A stretch of 64,000 nt of DNA from Brenneria izadpanahii (GTDB lineage Bacteria; Pseudomonadota; Gammaproteobacteria; Enterobacterales; Enterobacteriaceae). Positions 7,728 through 17,203 of this stretch are shown here, piece by piece (position 1 is the first letter of the stretch; every line of letters starts with the position of its first letter). Both the position numbers and the translations under genes were made by a program. The stretch spans positions 4,092,001 through 4,156,000 of the forward strand of contig NZ_CP050854.1 of assembly GCF_017569925.1 (NCBI RefSeq), given 5' to 3'. Under the pieces are notes generated by a model. That model saw nothing but the letters and a program-made list of their open reading frames with translations, did not search any database and was not told the origin of the DNA.

Positions 7728-9422
7728 ATGAGCAAAGACGAACAGCTGACGGTTATAAAAGCCTTAGTCAATAGTTTAAAAAAAGTGGGTGTTGAAGCTG
7801 CTTTTGGTGTCTCAGGTGGATTTATTGTTCCTTTGTGGGAAGCACTGTCAGAGTCACCACTCAAGGTTATCCATTGCAGACATGAAAGCGGTGCCGCTTT
7901 TTCAGCCTCAGAGTACAGTTTATATAACAATGTCCCCACCATTGTTTTCTCCACTTCCGGGCCAGGGATCACCAATGCCTTAACGGGATTACGTGCGGCC
8001 AAGCTGGATGGCGCAAGAGTGATATTCATTTCAGCAACTACTATTGAGGAACACAACGGTAAATGGGGATTACAGCAAACAACTCGTCAAGATATCAACG
8101 ACCTCGCAGGCGATGGCATCAGCGGTTTTTTTGATAGTATTGTCTTTATTGACAGACAAGAAAAATTAATGGAAGCAATCACTGCCATAAATAATATGAC
8201 AACATCTTATGGCCATGTGTTGGGGATTTTTATACCAACAAATATCCAAAAAGAAGTTTTAAAAGAAAATAATAGAATCAATATAGAACGCATCACACCC
8301 GCATCGAATTCTTACGAAAAGAACAATAACGCTGAGAGTCAACAACAAAAAATTGCAGATGCGCTTGCGGCGGGAGGTGCTATTCTTTGGAATGGATTTG
8401 GTTGCCTCCATGCCGCAGAGATATTAACCCGCATCGCTGTTGAAACGAATACACTGGTAATGTCTACTCCGAGGGGAAAAGGGATTTTCCCCGAAAACCA
8501 TGCGCTTTACCTTGGCACAACTGGATTAGGTTCCGATGGCAAAAAAATCAGAAATACGCTAAGCAACCCATCATTAAAGACTATTATTGTATTGGGTTCG
8601 AAACTGGGAGAGTTTAGCTCTTCATATATACAAAATCAGATGACTAATATTGATGTTTATTATATTGGTCTGGGAAATGAGGATATCAAAAGAAACCTTC
8701 CCGCCAGCGCTGTTATTATTAATGCGGAAATTTCTCATTTCCTGCATGGGGTATACGATAAAGTAAAAAAAACCGCCTTTTGTCATAACCCGCAGAGACT
8801 CCGCAGAGAACAGAAACCTGAACAACAGGATCCGATACCGGTTAAGGATGGCGTCGTTCATCCACAGCAGGTAATGGCGATTACTCAAAAGGTAGCAATT
8901 GAAGAACATGACTGTTTGATCGCCGCAGACGCAGGAAACACGTTTGTTTGGACCAACAGATATTTACATTTTCAAAAACCAAACCGCTACCGGGTTTGTA
9001 CCGCGCTGGGCGCCATGGCCCATTATGCTTGCGGGATCGTGGGCCTGAGCGTGTCAGGAAAAACTACCCTGGGTATTATCGGTGATGGTTCCATGTTGAT
9101 GAATAATGAAGTCAGCACCGCTGTTCATTATCAGTTACCGGCTATTTGGCTAATAATGAACGATGGCGTATACAACATGTGTCGGCAAGGATTGGGGCTA
9201 TTAGGTTACCCACCGCTGGACTGTGTTATTCCCCAGGTTGATTTTTCTTTGTTTGCCAAGGCATTGGGCGCGGATGGCGTCAGGGTCACAGAGGCGGACG
9301 AGTTGGAAACCTCACTACGTGCAGCCATCTTGAAAGGCGTTCCTACTGTCATTGATGTTCTGATCGATAAAGATGCGCAGCCGCCGTTGCTTGATCGGAT
9401 CAATACAATTAAGTCACTCTAG
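7728..9422 (+). CDS. Thiamine-diphosphate-dependent enzyme, acetolactate synthase-like
   Basis: A 564-residue protein with the three-domain layout of ThDP enzymes. The N-terminal Pyr domain carries the catalytic Glu in RHESGAAFSASEY (about residue 52) and a GPGITNALTGL segment. A central domain follows (about 200-350). The C-terminal PP domain has the metal/ThDP motif GDGSMLMNN (about 451) ending in the expected Asn (IMNDGVYN). A strong AGGAAGG site precedes the ATG. It is followed after 12 bases by a FabH-like gene. The same pairing of a ThDP enzyme with FabH-like proteins makes acyloins (xenocyloins) in Xenorhabdus, so acyloin formation is plausible; ordinary branched-chain amino-acid synthesis is less likely here. 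Substrate unknown. Confidence 0.75.
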   Translation: MSKDEQLTVIKALVNSLKKVGVEAAFGVSGGFIVPLWEALSESPLKVIHCRHESGAAFSASEYSLYNNVPTIVFSTSGPGITNALTGLRAAKLDGARVIFISATTIEEHNGKWGLQQTTRQDINDLAGDGISGFFDSIVFIDRQEKLMEAITAINNMTTSYGHVLGIFIPTNIQKEVLKENNRINIERITPASNSYEKNNNAESQQQKIADALAAGGAILWNGFGCLHAAEILTRIAVETNTLVMSTPRGKGIFPENHALYLGTTGLGSDGKKIRNTLSNPSLKTIIVLGSKLGEFSSSYIQNQMTNIDVYYIGLGNEDIKRNLPASAVIINAEISHFLHGVYDKVKKTAFCHNPQRLRREQKPEQQDPIPVKDGVVHPQQVMAITQKVAIEEHDCLIAADAGNTFVWTNRYLHFQKPNRYRVCTALGAMAHYACGIVGLSVSGKTTLGIIGDGSMLMNNEVSTAVHYQLPAIWLIMNDGVYNMCRQGLGLLGYPPLDCVIPQVDFSLFAKALGADGVRVTEADELETSLRAAILKGVPTVIDVLIDKDAQPPLLDRINTIKSL

Positions 9423-9434
9423 GAATTAAATATT

Positions 9435-10439
9435 ATGCTGAATTTTCCCAGAATATTATCTGCCTCAGGCGTATTGCCTGATAAACGCATTGATATCAAG
9501 CACCATGACGAATTAACGACTGAGTTCAGCACAAATGTTGTTCAGTTTGAGGCGGATACGCGACATATCTGGCCTCTTGACGATAAACGGGATATTGATA
9601 TTTTGCTTGATGACAGCTTTCTAGCCGCGATGGAATATGCCCAATTGTCTGTTGACGACATTGACTTTCTGATATTGAGCCAATCATGGCCGGATAATAT
9701 TTTGGGGCAGGAATCTGGCCTGCTGGCGAAAAGAATAGGTGTGAAGTGCCCTTCGATTGGCATCAATGTTGGTACTGGTGGTGGATGTACGGCAATGGAA
9801 ATTGCCAATTCACTGATTTTGTCAGGACGTTATCAGCGAATTGCTATAGTAACCGGTTGTAATTATCGTCATTTCTTTCAAGAGAACGAACCGGCAAAGC
9901 AATTACTCAGCGATGGCGCCGCCAGTATGATCATCGGTCAGGGAAACGGGCCGGAAATCATCGCGTCTTATTCGGTATCTACTGCTCATTATCAGCCACT
10001 GGAATATGTAGATGGTACGTCAGACAATAACGTATCTCATATCAGGTTCCCCCCTGGTTCAGGAGGTTATATTTTTGACCATTTGCCAGAAACGATTATT
10101 GACTGCTGCACCGGCGTCTGCCGTTCTGCTGATTTTCAACTGTCGGACATTGACGCATTCTATGTTTTCGAACCGGTCCACTGGATACATGAAGTAGCGG
10201 CGAAGGCATTGCAAATAGACAGCAAAAAAATTTTTTCCACTTTTTCACGCTACGGAAGCCTGGGAGCCGCACTAAACACGGTCGCTCTTATTGATATGGC
10301 AAAGCATTTTTGTTTACGAGACGGACAACTGGTGATAACCATGGGGTTTGGAGCGACATCAACCGCGACGGCCTGTTTGCTGCGATGGCATGACTTTCCT
10401 TGCCGAATACACCAGACAGAGCGCATGAATGGGGTATAA
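9435..10439 (+). CDS. FabH-like (ketoacyl synthase III family) condensing or acyltransferase enzyme
   Basis: A 334-residue thiolase-fold protein. The nucleophile Cys is in GTGGGCTAMEIAN (about residue 117). The active-site His is in EPVHWIHEVAAKAL (about 246-250). The third canonical residue, Asn in the GNxxAA motif, is replaced by Ser in RYGSLGAALN (about 274). Similar changes are known in FabH relatives that transfer acyl groups rather than elongate chains. It is translated with the ThDP enzyme upstream as a two-gene cassette bracketed by IS630 copies. Likely acts on the acyloin or keto product of that enzyme; this is inference. Confidence 0.75.
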   Translation: MLNFPRILSASGVLPDKRIDIKHHDELTTEFSTNVVQFEADTRHIWPLDDKRDIDILLDDSFLAAMEYAQLSVDDIDFLILSQSWPDNILGQESGLLAKRIGVKCPSIGINVGTGGGCTAMEIANSLILSGRYQRIAIVTGCNYRHFFQENEPAKQLLSDGAASMIIGQGNGPEIIASYSVSTAHYQPLEYVDGTSDNNVSHIRFPPGSGGYIFDHLPETIIDCCTGVCRSADFQLSDIDAFYVFEPVHWIHEVAAKALQIDSKKIFSTFSRYGSLGAALNTVALIDMAKHFCLRDGQLVITMGFGATSTATACLLRWHDFPCRIHQTERMNGV

Positions 10440-10756
10440 ATATAACGTTTAGGTGTTTGCCTGATTCTTTATTTGAGCCTGTTGCGGAAACTGATAAAGC
10501 ACTATTTCGATGATTTTGACGATTAACGCTCCTGCGGGAATACACGCGCACAGGGAAGCGACTCAGCAAACAATCCGCATCGATAACGCACCCGATTTTC
10601 GTGTACCAATTTGTGTACTACTTCGGCGTGGTTGACGGTAGTTTTCAGTGGATTTCGCTGGAGGCTCAACAGCGCGATTACCCTGTTGAATCAGAGAGCT
10701 ACAGACTTTAGTGGAGGTCTATAGAACAAGAAATGAGATCTTAATTTTTTCAGTAA
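10440..10756. other. Gene-free stretch after the biosynthetic pair
   Basis: About 320 bases with no supported frame. It may hold debris from earlier insertions. No terminator is evident directly after the FabH-like gene. Confidence 0.3.
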
Positions 10757-11668
10757 CTAATTGATACTGTTATCAATATCAAGATATTGAATAAACACAT
10801 TTAGGGATTGATTCTTTACGTTTGGCAAGTCCATAATCAGGCGTTGCCAACGCGCCACTTTGCGGCTTTTATAGAGGATGTAGTTATCAACCACCAGTGT
10901 CATGGTTTTCGCTCGCCGGTAAGTGCGGCGTAATGTTTCTAATAGCTTGATAAATAAGTCAGAACTCTTGCTGCCGCCGCTGACGTAGTGGACGCGTCCC
11001 GTACCCGAATGGAGCGCGCCAGCCAGATAATGTTTTTAATTCTTCCCCGGTGTAACAATGCGTTTTTGTTGCCATTTGGGCATCCAGTCCGCACCGATTT
11101 TCGGGTTCAGGTCAATATCGACTTCATCCTGATAGAACCCGGGATGGTCTGTCTGCGCCTGAGCCAGTGCCTGCTCAATGACAAGCCGCTTTTCCTCATA
11201 ATGCGGCTCTTTGATTTTCAGCGTCGGCGCGGCCCTGCGCCAGACCATGCCTGCTTGTTTCATGTATCGATGTAATGTGGCGGGATGAAGAGCAACGCCA
11301 AAAAACTGGTTGACGATACGGGCCAGCAACGCTGTACTCCATCGTGAGCGCAGCCAGCCGAAATCTTTCGGAGAGCGTTGTATCAGTAGCGGAAGAGCCT
11401 GAAGGATATCGGCAACCAGCCACCGTGGAGCGCGTCCGGGCCTGAGGCTTTTTAGTCCTTCAACACCATGTAAAGTAAACCAATTTATCCATCTCCCAAC
11501 GGATGAGCGAGCGGCGCAGAGTATTTTGGCGACGTCGGTAACGGTCATTCCCTGATGGAGCATCAGCATGGCAATGAGCCGTCTGGCATGTTTTTTATCA
11601 CGGTTTTGCTGGGCTTCTTTTCTCATCAGGTGTCGTTCTTCATCAGCGATAAATGCTATGATCGGCAT
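10757..11668 (-). pseudogene. IS630-family transposase, nonsense-broken and C-terminally truncated
   Basis: The N-terminal part (11,036-11,668) encodes a helix-turn-helix region (TVTDVAKILCAARSSVGRW) and the start of the DDE domain (FYQDEVDIDLNP). It stops at a TAA inside PGKN-stop-KHYLAGAL. The same frame then continues as YLAGALHSGTGRV and TLVVDNY down to about 10,800, where IS homology ends and unrelated codons run to a stop at 10,757. The C-terminal catalytic Glu region is missing. The mutation fits CAA or GAA to TAA. Inactive. Confidence 0.8.
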
Positions 11669-11773
11669 AACTCAGTCCGGTTAGTGATGTGGGATATTTG
11701 GCGATTGATCAGATCACTTAAACCGGACTGAGTTCCCTTCGAGTGATCTAATATTTTGCGAAGTTATTTAGCG
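11568..11773 (-). mobile_element. IS630-family 5' end (copy 2)
   Basis: Right member of the 205-bp direct repeat shared with 7393-7597. It contains the transposase N-terminal codons and, upstream of the ATG, a 13-bp inverted repeat (ACTCAGTCCGGTT ... AACCGGACTGAGT). With the truncated transposase it defines an IS remnant of roughly 10,800-11,773. Confidence 0.7.
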
Positions 11774-11892
11774 CATCACAGAACGCAAAAAAAAGGCCTG
11801 AGCATCTGCGGCCAGAAGGGCCAGGTAAATAGCAATTGGTTGTTATTTCAGCTATAGTCTCAAGAAAGCCTAACAAGAGATATGGAAGCTCT

Positions 11893-12309
11893 ATGAGCCA
11901 AACGAGAAATCAGCAAGCATTGCAACGAGGTATTTTAGCGGCACGTATGTGGAAGCGCCTTAAAAGTACGATTTTACGTTTGGATCAACGCTGCGTATCT
12001 AAAGCGCGTGCACATAAGTTCCCTGGCTGGGTCGGACACATTCCGATGAGCATGTTTGCTATCATCATGCTGGCAGCACTTGTGTTCGGCGGGATGATTA
12101 TTGCGAGTTCAGCAGTACTCGTTGGTGCGCTGGTTCTTCTTGTTAGTGGATCATTTTCTTCAGAGGGGGACGCTAATCGCAAAGAAGGAGGTGAAGACTT
12201 CCCCCCCACTTACCTTAATAACGATTTCGGTACAAAATATCGCAGTGGCCCACATGGCTGGGGCTGGTATGATTCGACAGGCTATATGCATGATGAAGAC
12301 GAGAACTGA
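11893..12309 (+). CDS. Small membrane protein, possibly DUF3742-like
   Basis: A 138-residue protein with a basic N-terminus, two adjacent hydrophobic segments (about residues 52-95) and a C-terminal GPHGWGWYDSTGYMHDED motif that resembles the GPxGxGYY ending of DUF3742 proteins found beside TraG on ICEs. It is convergent with the TraG-like gene downstream. The start at 11,893 has a GGAAG site; an in-frame extension to 11,836 lacks one. The family assignment is tentative. Confidence 0.55.
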   Translation: MSQTRNQQALQRGILAARMWKRLKSTILRLDQRCVSKARAHKFPGWVGHIPMSMFAIIMLAALVFGGMIIASSAVLVGALVLLVSGSFSSEGDANRKEGGEDFPPTYLNNDFGTKYRSGPHGWGWYDSTGYMHDEDEN

Positions 12310-12352
12310 GAGTCCTTTCTCAGCTTTATTACCTCTGAAACTCTGAAATAAA

Positions 12353-13891
12353 CTAACCTCCAGTCAAATTTTTTCCAGCTTTGCTACTAATTGCATTACT
12401 TCCCCCCGCCCCTACTTGTCCCCCTGATGTTTGAGCAGTTTCAGTGCCTCCTTTAATTGCATTACCGAGTGTTACACCAACACTCAACCCAGCCCAGGAC
12501 AACGCCCCCAGCCACACGGCCGGCAACACGATAAACATGGTTCCCATCACCAGATTCATGATCAGATCATCGGCGCTGTTCTGGAACCCGGCCACGTTCC
12601 ATCGGCTGTGGGTATCAGAACTGTAGAGCGCTTCCAGCAGCCAACTGTCCAGCCAGCGTGCCAGCTCCCACCAAAAGGTCAGGAAATTCAGTGCGAAGAT
12701 CACAAACGTCACTGTAATCACGGTTTTGTACTCGTACGCCGCAAATGCTAGGATTAAGGGGATCATCACATAGATGGCCATTAGCAGCACCGCTTGCACC
12801 ATTGGCAATGCCTGACGCATCGCATCAAAAGCAGGGAACGCCGCCAGGCTGCCCAGAGCGGTGCCGCCAAGCGATGCGAGGCGGTTTATGGAGTTGTCCA
12901 GCGTAAAGTCCGCATTGCCGCCATAACCGGCATAGGCACGCCCGCCCTGGGAAACCGTCAGGTTATCCGGGCTGACCAGACGACGCACCACCGCTTCCTT
13001 ATAGTCTGCGTCACTTTGCCCCATCATCTTCAGGGCTGCGGACATTCGCAACAAAACACCTGAATCAACCTGCTTCAGTACACGGGCCTCCAAGCCTGTA
13101 TCTGCTGATGACCACCATTCGCTGCAGGTCGGATATCCGCCTCGACCGGTGTTTGGCCGGCCACTATCCCGAGAGTCATTCCAGGGAAAACTTGATCGCG
13201 GCGTTTTTGACTGCAGAGTAGCGTAATAGCCTCCATTCAGGAACGTGCTGGAGCCCAGCCATTCAATATCCCGTAACGTGGTTTTATCTGTCGTCTGCCC
13301 CTGGTCACGGTTCTGCCAGGTATAGAGCGCCAGCGCGTAACAGTCGTTTGTAAAGTCCTGCAGTTCTTTTGCCAGCGCCGGATTGTTCACCCGGCTATGC
13401 TGAACCTCAAAACGCACCTGCCGCAAATCCGGCCGGCACGGAATGCTGGCCACCGCCGCCTGGGTGATCCCTTTGGAGAGCTTATGCACCACCAACCACC
13501 ACACCGGCACCTTCGCCGCCTGGCCATTCATGCTCGATACAATATTGGCATACCCGGTGTCCCCCGGTTTTTTCGGTGTCCAGGTACCACAGGTCGATGC
13601 TCGGCTGCTGTCATATTTGATCGTGTCCAGGCTGACGTTGATCAGCGGCAAGCAGCAGGCGATCATCACAAAGAAAGCGACATAAAGCAGGTTCTCGATG
13701 CGCGGCAGGGACAGCATCCCTTTGTTACCTTCGTCATCGCCTTCTTCACGTACTTTCAGCCAGATGCCGACAACCCTGAACAGTAACGGCAGCACGAATA
13801 ATCCAGTGCTGACCAGCAACTCCCACAAGCCATTGTTGATCAGCCAGCCGAGCAGCGTCAGGAAGTATTCGAGATAGCTGTTGGTCATCAT
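12353..13891 (-). CDS. traG: TraG N-terminal-domain conjugal transfer protein
   Basis: A 512-residue polytopic membrane protein. There are hydrophobic segments near residues 10-50 and 70-95, a long periplasmic part with paired cysteines, then membrane segments at about 360-420 and 440-475. A Gly/Ser-rich tail follows. This matches the TraG_N protein of SPI-7/PFGI-1 class elements, which acts in mating-pair assembly or stabilisation. It is the last gene of the type IV secretion operon and overlaps the upstream membrane gene by four bases. Confidence 0.8.
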   Translation of the reverse strand: MMTNSYLEYFLTLLGWLINNGLWELLVSTGLFVLPLLFRVVGIWLKVREEGDDEGNKGMLSLPRIENLLYVAFFVMIACCLPLINVSLDTIKYDSSRASTCGTWTPKKPGDTGYANIVSSMNGQAAKVPVWWLVVHKLSKGITQAAVASIPCRPDLRQVRFEVQHSRVNNPALAKELQDFTNDCYALALYTWQNRDQGQTTDKTTLRDIEWLGSSTFLNGGYYATLQSKTPRSSFPWNDSRDSGRPNTGRGGYPTCSEWWSSADTGLEARVLKQVDSGVLLRMSAALKMMGQSDADYKEAVVRRLVSPDNLTVSQGGRAYAGYGGNADFTLDNSINRLASLGGTALGSLAAFPAFDAMRQALPMVQAVLLMAIYVMIPLILAFAAYEYKTVITVTFVIFALNFLTFWWELARWLDSWLLEALYSSDTHSRWNVAGFQNSADDLIMNLVMGTMFIVLPAVWLGALSWAGLSVGVTLGNAIKGGTETAQTSGGQVGAGGSNAISSKAGKNLTGG

Positions 13892-14259
13892 AACGGCAAC
13901 CCTCCGCCAAAGAGGGAGTACTCACAGACCAGCGCGAACAACGCGCATGCGATCGCCATACGTTTCAGAGGCCCTCTGTATGACGGTTTGCAGCCCGGAG
14001 AATGCCAGATTTTCCAAAATCCCCAGGCCAGCGCGGCGTAAAGCGCCAAACGCCAGACCAGCCAGCCGTAACGAGTGCTTTGCATCCAGTTTCGCAACGC
14101 GGCGCTATCAGTTGGGTGATTAATGCCCCAGTGCGCTATCACCAGGGCAATCGCCATCATGGCCACCATCGTGCCCAGCAGTTGCAGAACTCGCTTTGCC
14201 CGGTGGCTGAATTTGCCGTCCCGTCGGGGCGACAGCGTATTCTTCTTTGTTTCGTTCAT
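13888..14259 (-). CDS. Small conserved ICE membrane protein
   Basis: A 123-residue protein with a basic N-terminus and three predicted hydrophobic segments (about residues 22-42, 65-85 and 98-118). It lies between the TraG-like gene and the PFL_4711 homologue, where ICEs of this class carry a small membrane gene. The start at 14,259 has a GAGGGGG site; the longer frame to 14,382 overlaps the upstream gene. Function unknown. Confidence 0.65.
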   Translation of the reverse strand: MNETKKNTLSPRRDGKFSHRAKRVLQLLGTMVAMMAIALVIAHWGINHPTDSAALRNWMQSTRYGWLVWRLALYAALAWGFWKIWHSPGCKPSYRGPLKRMAIACALFALVCEYSLFGGGLPL

Positions 14260-14278
14260 CACAATGTATCCCCCTCGG

Positions 14279-15766
14279 TTACTGATCGCTTTCCGGCACG
14301 GCCAGCCGATTAAATTTGGTATCCTGACTGTCGGTAGACTGGCGCTGCGGGTTAGTTTCGACGCGGTTGTTCTCACGCTCAATGATGGTCAACACCGCGT
14401 TACGAGAGATTTCACGTTTCATTTCCATCTCGTTTTTCAGTGCGGCAATTTCTCTGTCCAGCGCCTCGATACGACGCCCACCTTCCTCCATGGCGGTTTT
14501 CAATGCGGCCGCGTTCGGCTCCGACATCCCGGTGGTGATCATGCGGCGCATGATGAAGGCCGTTTCGATGGTATCCGCCATCGCCAGTTCGCTGGCCAGA
14601 CGGCCGACTAACGCCGCATTATCCGGATCTCGCTGCAGTGCTTTGATAACGCCGGCGGTGACCGCCAGGCTGCCGGTTTTGAGCTTTGCCAGATTGGTCG
14701 CATTGGGCTTTTCTGTTCCGTTAACCAGCTTGGCCAACTGCTCATTATTGGTTTTGGTGGCGTCTTCCAGCATTGGCGCAAAGCCGGTGCCGGCCACGGT
14801 GCTGCCCGGCTGTTCCGCGCCGTCACCACTGGTGCATGCGTTGGCGTCTTTGCAGGTACGCAGCGAGGCATCCCCCAGCACCTTCACGACCGCGGCAGCC
14901 GCTTCTTCGCTGTTGGCATATTTGGCGCAGGCCCCGCCGGTACAACTGCTGCCCGTGACGCTGGAGGTACTCGTTACGGCCTGCCCGTTCATCATGTTGT
15001 AGCCGGCTGCGGCCAGGTCATGCGTCGGCTTGATAGAGGGTTGCCCGGCGCCGCCGCGCTTCTGGCCGCCGATCCAGGTCTGCCCGGATTCCCCGGTCAC
15101 CTTTTCGGTGGCGTTCATTGAACGTACCGCATCCCCATCACCGCCGTTGACCAGGCTTTTGGCTTCTTCCATCGCAGCCGACTGGCTCCAGCTACCGGTA
15201 TCGGCCATGTCCATCATGCGTTTGGAGAGGTTCTGACAATTCAACTGAGCCTTATCGAACGCGACACCACCCTGTAATACCCCGTTGGTGAGCATTTCAT
15301 ACAAACCCGGGTTGGCGCGCTGGATAATCATCGCCGGCAAGCTGGCCACCGCACCCGTTGCCCCCTGGATAACCTCACTCATCAGGTTCTTGAAACCGGA
15401 GGTAACGCCGTTAAGCTGATTGCCGACCGTGGTCTTCAGATCAAAGTTGCCGCACATCAAATCCGAGCTCCAACCCAGGTTCATTCCGAGACGCTGCATA
15501 TTGCTGCGCGTCGCCGGCTGAGAAATCACCGAGCCACCGCCCAGGGAGTAGAACAATTTGTCCGAAACGGCTCCGCTGGAGTTCAGCCCATAGCCCATAT
15601 TGCTTTCATTTACCTGGGGTAATGACACCCCAAACAGCGTGTCATTATCATCAGCGAATACGTTCATACTGCCCGTAGTGCCGGTCATGAGCAGACTCCC
15701 GGTCATCATCAAAGACAGGGCGCGGCATCGCCTCCTGGAAAACTGATTTTTTTCCGTTTTCTGCAT
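14279..15766 (-). CDS. Integrating conjugative element protein, PFL_4711 family (TIGR03755)
   Basis: A 495-residue protein with an N-terminal export signal (residues 1-38, cleavage after VFA-like). A central segment is rich in Gly, Asn and Cys (SSCTGGACAKY, CKDANACTSGDG), and a coiled-coil near 425-465 (EALDREIAALKNEMEMKRE). It corresponds to the TraH-like mating-pair component of this ICE class, likely periplasmic. It is adjacent to the PFL_4710 and PFL_4709 homologues in their usual order. Confidence 0.82.
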   Translation of the reverse strand: MQKTEKNQFSRRRCRALSLMMTGSLLMTGTTGSMNVFADDNDTLFGVSLPQVNESNMGYGLNSSGAVSDKLFYSLGGGSVISQPATRSNMQRLGMNLGWSSDLMCGNFDLKTTVGNQLNGVTSGFKNLMSEVIQGATGAVASLPAMIIQRANPGLYEMLTNGVLQGGVAFDKAQLNCQNLSKRMMDMADTGSWSQSAAMEEAKSLVNGGDGDAVRSMNATEKVTGESGQTWIGGQKRGGAGQPSIKPTHDLAAAGYNMMNGQAVTSTSSVTGSSCTGGACAKYANSEEAAAAVVKVLGDASLRTCKDANACTSGDGAEQPGSTVAGTGFAPMLEDATKTNNEQLAKLVNGTEKPNATNLAKLKTGSLAVTAGVIKALQRDPDNAALVGRLASELAMADTIETAFIMRRMITTGMSEPNAAALKTAMEEGGRRIEALDREIAALKNEMEMKREISRNAVLTIIERENNRVETNPQRQSTDSQDTKFNRLAVPESDQ

Positions 15767-15780
15767 TATTCGTTACCTCA

Positions 15781-16797
15781 TCAAAAATTCGTGCTGTACA
15801 GGAAAGTCTGGCCGCGTCGCTGGCAGCAACTGTAGGGTTGCCACAGGGCAAAAGCGGCATTGGCATCAGTCGCGGGTGTGTGGTCTCCGTCAGGAAACAC
15901 GGCGCAGGACTGGCTGAGCTGCGGGGAAAGACGCTGCCATTTGTGGTTTTGGGTACCGGTGTTTTCCTGAACTGCATCCGGCGGCCAGTAGCCAGCGGAG
16001 CGATGGCCAACCAGGGGCTGGTAAACATGGGGTTGCCCCGAACGAGTGATAATGTCGGCCACCCGCTGCGCCACCAGAGCACCGGCCTTGTCATCATCGA
16101 CCTGCGTCACGAACCCCGAGCGGGGATAGACGTTCCCCCACATGTTACCGGCAGCCTGACTGCCGACCTCGCGTTGCCCGGGGACCAGGGCTTCCGGATA
16201 CAGTGACTCCGGCATGCCGGTACGCCATACCAGGCTATCCAGCGTGCTGAGAAAATAGGGAACGAACGGCGTCGCCGCACTGTTGCACGAATAGCCGGGG
16301 ATACTGCCGCCGATTAATGACGTCGCCGGATGGCCAATGGCATCGGCATACTTGAAATGCAGGTTTGTTTTACGTTGCCCTGGTGTTTTCTGCTCATTGT
16401 TGCCGCCGCCGGCAGACAAGCCACTCAGTGCGCTGGTGACGGTGTTTTCCAGACCGCCGGCGGTTTGACTGACGAAGGCCATTTCCTGCCACGGATTGCC
16501 GCCAGGGGCGTTATAAGAAGACACGACAGCTTCCGGAATAAAGTGGGTCACCTTAACGGAGGTACGCACTTTACAGCCAAATGGCGTACACAGCAGCCAG
16601 TAGCAAATACCGGACACGCGCCAACTGATGCAAGACTGTGATACGGCACTGGCAATAATCTGGGCGCTGTTCAGCGAAGCATTAACGGCAGGCACGCTGG
16701 CTGCGGACAGCATAATGGCTACACGGAGAGACTTGAGGTTAAGGCGTGATTGATTTGGCCGTTGCCCGGAGATCAAATGGAGATGAGTAAATTGCAT
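15781..16797 (-). CDS. Integrating conjugative element protein, PFL_4710 family (TIGR03756, TraU-like)
   Basis: A 338-residue exported protein with a signal-like segment at about residues 25-42 and many cysteines (SCISWRVSGICYWLLCTPFGC, then SCCQ near the end), typical of TraU-like periplasmic proteins stabilised by disulfides. The start at 16,797 has GGGAGGAC at the right spacing; the frame extending to 16,881 has no such site. The neighbouring 134-residue thioredoxin-like PFL_4709 protein probably assists its folding. Confidence 0.82.
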   Translation of the reverse strand: MQFTHLHLISGQRPNQSRLNLKSLRVAIMLSAASVPAVNASLNSAQIIASAVSQSCISWRVSGICYWLLCTPFGCKVRTSVKVTHFIPEAVVSSYNAPGGNPWQEMAFVSQTAGGLENTVTSALSGLSAGGGNNEQKTPGQRKTNLHFKYADAIGHPATSLIGGSIPGYSCNSAATPFVPYFLSTLDSLVWRTGMPESLYPEALVPGQREVGSQAAGNMWGNVYPRSGFVTQVDDDKAGALVAQRVADIITRSGQPHVYQPLVGHRSAGYWPPDAVQENTGTQNHKWQRLSPQLSQSCAVFPDGDHTPATDANAAFALWQPYSCCQRRGQTFLYSTNF

Positions 16798-16798
16798 A

Positions 16799-17203
16799 TT
16801 ACTGTCCTCCCTGACCCTGGATGCGCAGCGCCCTGGCGCGTGCAATGTCGGCCGTGCCATACACCACGTCCTGATCATCAAACACCACCGCAGGTACCTT
16901 TTTCACACCCAGTTCCCAGGCGCGAACAACGGCACGGTAAACCGTCGCCAGTTGCTCTTCTTGCGCCTGCCATTGTGAGGATTGAAGTACCGCTTTCGCA
17001 TGGCGCTCTGCCAGAACGGGATCGGAAGGAAGCTCGCCGAAGATCTGCGCCTGTAGTTGGTCCGGTCCGTCAAGGTAAATGACGGCGACCGACGCATCGC
17101 TATTCGTCGGGGGATGGAGGGAATCGGTATAGAGCACTGTGCCGGCAAGCACCGATGCCGGCATCAGCAGTGGGAACAACGTCAGCAACGTGCTGATTTT
17201 CAT
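16799..17203 (-). CDS. Integrating conjugative element protein, PFL_4709 family (TIGR03757)
   Basis: A 134-residue periplasmic protein with a signal peptide (residues 1-20, ending VLAG) and a thioredoxin-like arrangement with KKVPAVVFDD near residue 100, but no CxxC pair. It resembles TrbC/TraW-type partners of TraU. The gene ends one base from the start of the PFL_4710 gene. It is the first gene of this operon block after the disrupted region at 17.2-19.6 kb. Confidence 0.78.
   Translation of the reverse strand: MKISTLLTLFPLLMPASVLAGTVLYTDSLHPPTNSDASVAVIYLDGPDQLQAQIFGELPSDPVLAERHAKAVLQSSQWQAQEEQLATVYRAVVRAWELGVKKVPAVVFDDQDVVYGTADIARARALRIQGQGGQ

Noticed and set aside
7393..11773. A functional composite IS630 transposon around the biosynthetic pair
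   Set aside because: Both copies are incomplete in this window: one is a 205-bp end, the other has a nonsense codon and a missing C-terminus.
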